Assembly: GCF_038561935.1 (NCBI RefSeq)
Contig: NZ_CP102770.1
Location: 3,596,001-3,660,000 of the forward strand
DNA: 64,000 bases
Direction of reading: 5' to 3'
DNA from: Myxococcus stipitatus
Lineage (GTDB): Bacteria; Myxococcota; Myxococcia; Myxococcales; Myxococcaceae
The notes beneath the pieces are model-generated. The model did not search any database. It saw only the letters and a program-made list of their open reading frames with translations, and was not told where the DNA came from. Made by a program: the position numbers and the translations under genes. Shown here piece after piece: positions 61,510-64,000 of the stretch (position 1 is the first letter of the stretch; every line of letters starts with the position of its first letter).

Positions 61510-63321
61510 TTACATGTCCTCCTGGGTGATGCTCAGCACCTCGGCGATGGTCGTCTCTCCCAGCGCGACCTTGCGCGCGCCGTCCTCCAAGAGCGTCGTC
61601 ATGCCCTTGCTGGTGGCGGACTTCTTGATGGTGGAGGCGTCCACGTTCTTCAGCACCAGCTGGCGCACGTCGTCGTCCACCGGGAGGAACTCGTAGATGC
61701 CCGTGCGGCCGCGGTAGCCGTTGCGGTTGCACGTGGGGCACCCGGTGGCCTTGTAGATGCGGTCCACGCCATAGCGCTCCTTGAAGGAAGCGCGCGAGTG
61801 GCTCAGCTCCTTGAGCTCCGCGTCCGTGGGCTGGTAGGCCTCGCGGCAGTCGGGGCACACGCGGCGCACCAGACGCTGGGCGAGGATGCCCGTGAGCGAG
61901 GACGCCACGAGGAAGGGCTCCACGCCCATGTCCACCAGACGGGTGACGGCGCCGGCCGCGTCGTTGGTGTGGACGGTGGAGAGCACCAGATGGCCCGTGA
62001 GCGAGGCCTGGATGGCGATTTCCGCCGTCTCCTTGTCGCGAATCTCGCCGACCATGATGACGTCCGGGTCCTGGCGCAGGAAGGAGCGCAGGCCCTGGGC
62101 GAACGTCAGGCCGATCTTGGGGTTGATGGCCATCTGGCCAATGCCCTTGAGCTGATACTCCACCGGGTCCTCGACGGTGAGGATGTTGAGGTCCGGCGTG
62201 TTGATCTTCGACAGGGCGCCGTAGAGCGTCGTCGTCTTGCCGGAGCCCGTGGGGCCGGTGACGAGGACGATGCCGTGCGAGCGCTTGACCACCGCCTCCA
62301 TCGACTGGAGCGTGGCCTTGCTCATGCCAATCTCGGCCAGGTCCAGCAGCGTCGCCGTCTTGTCCAACAGACGCATGACGATGCGCTCCCCGTTCGTCGT
62401 GGGGATGGTGGACAGACGGATGTCGATGTCGCGGCCGGCCAGCTTGATGCGGATGCGGCCGTCCTGCGGCAGGCGCTTCTCGGCGATGTTGAGCTGCCCC
62501 ATCACCTTCACGCGGCTGACGATGGCGTTCTGGTAGCGCTTGGGCGGCTTGATGACCTCTTGCAGCACACCGTCCACGCGGAAGCGCACCAGCAGCTCGC
62601 GCTCCATGGGCTCGATGTGGATATCGCTCGCGCGCTCCTTGGCGGCGCGGAAGAGGACCGAGTTCACCAGCCGGATGACGGGGGCCTCGTCATCCACGTC
62701 CAGCAGGTCCTGGGGCTCGTCCAGTTCATGGGCGATGGCGTCCAGGTCCTGCGTCTCCATCTCGTCGACGAGTTGCTCGGCCTCGTTGATGGAGCGGTCA
62801 TAGACGCTGTTGATGGCGTCGGTGATGGTGCTCTCGAGCGCGAGCCGGGGGCTGATGCTCTGCCCCAACAGCAGCCGCGCGTGGTCCAGCACGGAGGTGT
62901 CCAGCGGATCCGCCACCGCCAGCACCACGGTGTCACCCTCCAAGGCCAGCGGGAGGATGTGCGACTGCTTGGCGAAGTTGATGGGGATGCGCTTGACGAG
63001 CTCCGCGTCCACCTCCTCCGTGAAGATGCGCGCCAGGTAGGGCAGGTCCAGCTGGTGGCCCAGCGCCTTGGCGACGTCCTCGGCGGAGACCGCCTTGAGC
63101 CCCACCAGCACCTCTCCAATCCGCCCGCCCTTCTCCTCCTGGGCGGCGAGCGCCTCCTGGAGCTTCTCCTCGGTGAGTGAGGGGACGAGCGCGCGGAGAA
63201 TCTCTCCCAGCGGCCTTCCGCAGAGGAAGGCCTGCCCGTGGGAGACGACCTGGGTGGAGTCGTTCCGGGCGGTGGCCGTGCCAGTCACGGCGGGAAGGGT
63301 GGGGTCGGCGGTCACGTTCAT
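61510..63321 (-). CDS. gspE: Type II secretion ATPase GspE
   Basis: This is a 603-residue protein; the ATG at 63321 lies 4 bases after the gspD stop, and longer frames overlap gspD. N-terminal MshEN-type domains (about 35-180: 'LVPSLTEEKLQEALAAQEEK', 'LGHQLDLPYLARIF') are followed by the ATPase core: Walker A 'VTGPTGSGKTTTLYG', Asp box, Walker B 'PDVIMVGEIRDKETAEIA' and His box 'LVLSTVHTNDAAGAV'. The zinc site is four Cys as 'CPDC' and 'CPTC'. It powers pseudopilus assembly from the cytoplasm. Confidence 0.96.
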   Translation of the reverse strand: MNVTADPTLPAVTGTATARNDSTQVVSHGQAFLCGRPLGEILRALVPSLTEEKLQEALAAQEEKGGRIGEVLVGLKAVSAEDVAKALGHQLDLPYLARIFTEEVDAELVKRIPINFAKQSHILPLALEGDTVVLAVADPLDTSVLDHARLLLGQSISPRLALESTITDAINSVYDRSINEAEQLVDEMETQDLDAIAHELDEPQDLLDVDDEAPVIRLVNSVLFRAAKERASDIHIEPMERELLVRFRVDGVLQEVIKPPKRYQNAIVSRVKVMGQLNIAEKRLPQDGRIRIKLAGRDIDIRLSTIPTTNGERIVMRLLDKTATLLDLAEIGMSKATLQSMEAVVKRSHGIVLVTGPTGSGKTTTLYGALSKINTPDLNILTVEDPVEYQLKGIGQMAINPKIGLTFAQGLRSFLRQDPDVIMVGEIRDKETAEIAIQASLTGHLVLSTVHTNDAAGAVTRLVDMGVEPFLVASSLTGILAQRLVRRVCPDCREAYQPTDAELKELSHSRASFKERYGVDRIYKATGCPTCNRNGYRGRTGIYEFLPVDDDVRQLVLKNVDASTIKKSATSKGMTTLLEDGARKVALGETTIAEVLSITQEDM

Positions 63322-63325
63322 GGGC

Positions 63326-64000
63326 TCAGGTTCCCGTGTCCGGCTGGATGCGCAGACGCTCTTGCGAGGCGTCGCCGGTGGAGTCCGATGCGGGCGCCTC
63401 GGGTGCCGGCTGGACCGGCACGACCGGGGTGGACTCTTCGGAACCCGTGGGGGGAGTCGGCGCTTCCCGCACCTCGGGCTCGCGCGACTCGGGCGCCGGC
63501 GCAGGGGAGGGCGGCGGCGAGGCGGGCTGCGGGACGTTCTGCCGGTTGGAGGACGAGCTGTTGGGGCCGATGACGCGGTCACCCGGCGCGCCGCTCTCCA
63601 CGCGCTGGCGCTCGCGGACGACGGCCTGGTTCATCTTCGCGAGCGGACCGGGCTTGCGACTGAAGTCCACCGCCGCGTCGTAGCCGGGGAGCTGCCCGTA
63701 GAACTGCTCCACGAACTGCTGACGCTCCTTCATCTTGCGCTCCAGGATGATGCGGAAGTCCTCGGGGCCGCGGATGATGTACGGGGTCAGGAACAGGAGC
63801 AGGTTGGTCTTCGTCTTCTTGCGCGTGGTGTCGCGGAAGAGGTTGCCGATGAGCGGGATGTCGCCGAGCACGGGAATCTTGTTCACCGACTCGATGGTGC
63901 GGTCCTGCATGATGCCGCCCAGCACGACGGTCTCCTGGTCCTTGGCGATGACCGTCGTCTTCGCGCTGCGCTTGCTGGTGGTGGGGCCGAGCACCGGGTT
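63326..64000 (-). CDS. gspD: Type II secretion secretin GspD, C-terminal part (5' end outside window)
   Basis: 224 residues are visible, read in from the right edge. The end of the secretin barrel is clear: 'TTVIAKDQETVVLGGIMQDR', 'NKIPVLGDIPLIGNLFR' and 'KKTKTNLLLFLTPYIIR'. A helical segment follows, then an unusually long Pro/Ser/Glu-rich tail of about 85 residues with no S-domain signature that I recognise. The secretin forms the outer-membrane channel. It heads the operon, with gspE 4 bases downstream. N-domains and signal peptide are beyond the window. Confidence 0.93.
   Translation of the reverse strand, partial: NPVLGPTTSKRSAKTTVIAKDQETVVLGGIMQDRTIESVNKIPVLGDIPLIGNLFRDTTRKKTKTNLLLFLTPYIIRGPEDFRIILERKMKERQQFVEQFYGQLPGYDAAVDFSRKPGPLAKMNQAVVRERQRVESGAPGDRVIGPNSSSSNRQNVPQPASPPPSPAPAPESREPEVREAPTPPTGSEESTPVVPVQPAPEAPASDSTGDASQERLRIQPDTGT

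Overview
This window is chromosomal DNA of very high GC content. It looks like a predatory/social deltaproteobacterium (phylum Myxococcota), most likely a member of the Myxococcaceae. The reasons are GC-saturated third codon positions, many lipoproteins, TPR, FHA and PEGA proteins, a sigma-54 activator with FHA domains, a beta-gamma-crystallin, and the gene content as a whole (an atypical type III secretion locus, topoisomerase IV, then a type II secretion operon). Species cannot be decided from the sequence alone.

Layout. (1) 1-6077, plus strand: the distal part of a non-flagellar type III secretion locus. It holds two SctU/FlhB C-domain genes, two SycD-like TPR chaperones, three proteins of unknown function, a 71-residue needle-like protein and the export gate sctV. 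(2) 6239-9829: a tandem-FHA tail-anchored protein, a TPR lipoprotein, an outer-membrane barrel and an RDD membrane protein. (3) 10022-18047: a transporter-HEAT-cNMP-binding fusion, an unrecognised membrane protein, a 5'-nucleotidase-like lipoprotein with a damaged metal centre, and a zinc-metallopeptidase/TPR lipoprotein. (4) 18120-25330: SpoIIM-family protein and inorganic pyrophosphatase on plus, facing a tightly overlapped minus-strand operon B-box protein / DUF4129 / DUF4350 / MoxR ATPase / DUF58. (5) 25382-36964, minus: rho with a long disordered N-terminus, a barrel-SppA fusion, two PEGA proteins, then parC-parE. (6) 37414-45207: secreted protein, metallo-beta-lactamase-fold hydrolase, a two-motif beta-gamma-crystallin, M50-like protease, S46 dipeptidyl-peptidase, Cys-motif protein, ADP-ribosylglycohydrolase and an ECF sigma factor. 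(7) 45208-50410: accessory island with an intact IS3-family element inserted 12 bases before the start codon of a lipoprotein gene, one tandem paralogue of that gene, and two 5'-end remnants of further copies. (8) 50511-64000, minus: a complete-looking type II secretion operon from gspD (cut by the right edge) through E, F, a 51-residue membrane protein, G, a second G-like protein, H, I, J, K, L, M and N, ending with a sigma-54 activator carrying two FHA domains.

How it fits together. Two envelope-spanning secretion systems dominate the ends. The T3SS part has the gate, the chaperones and a candidate needle subunit. The T2SS part has ATPase, inner-membrane platform, pseudopilins and secretin in one translationally coupled operon, with a candidate phospho-peptide-sensing regulator behind it. 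The middle is envelope maintenance and proteolysis plus core information genes (rho, topoisomerase IV).

The most interesting leads are the needle-like protein and stand-alone SctU C-domain, a shared GGAAACTT promoter motif in the T3SS locus, a non-canonical second GspG and a small membrane protein in the T2SS operon, the barrel-SppA fusion, the crystallin, the degenerate nucleotidase, and the IS-disrupted lipoprotein array. No tRNA, rRNA or CRISPR array was seen.
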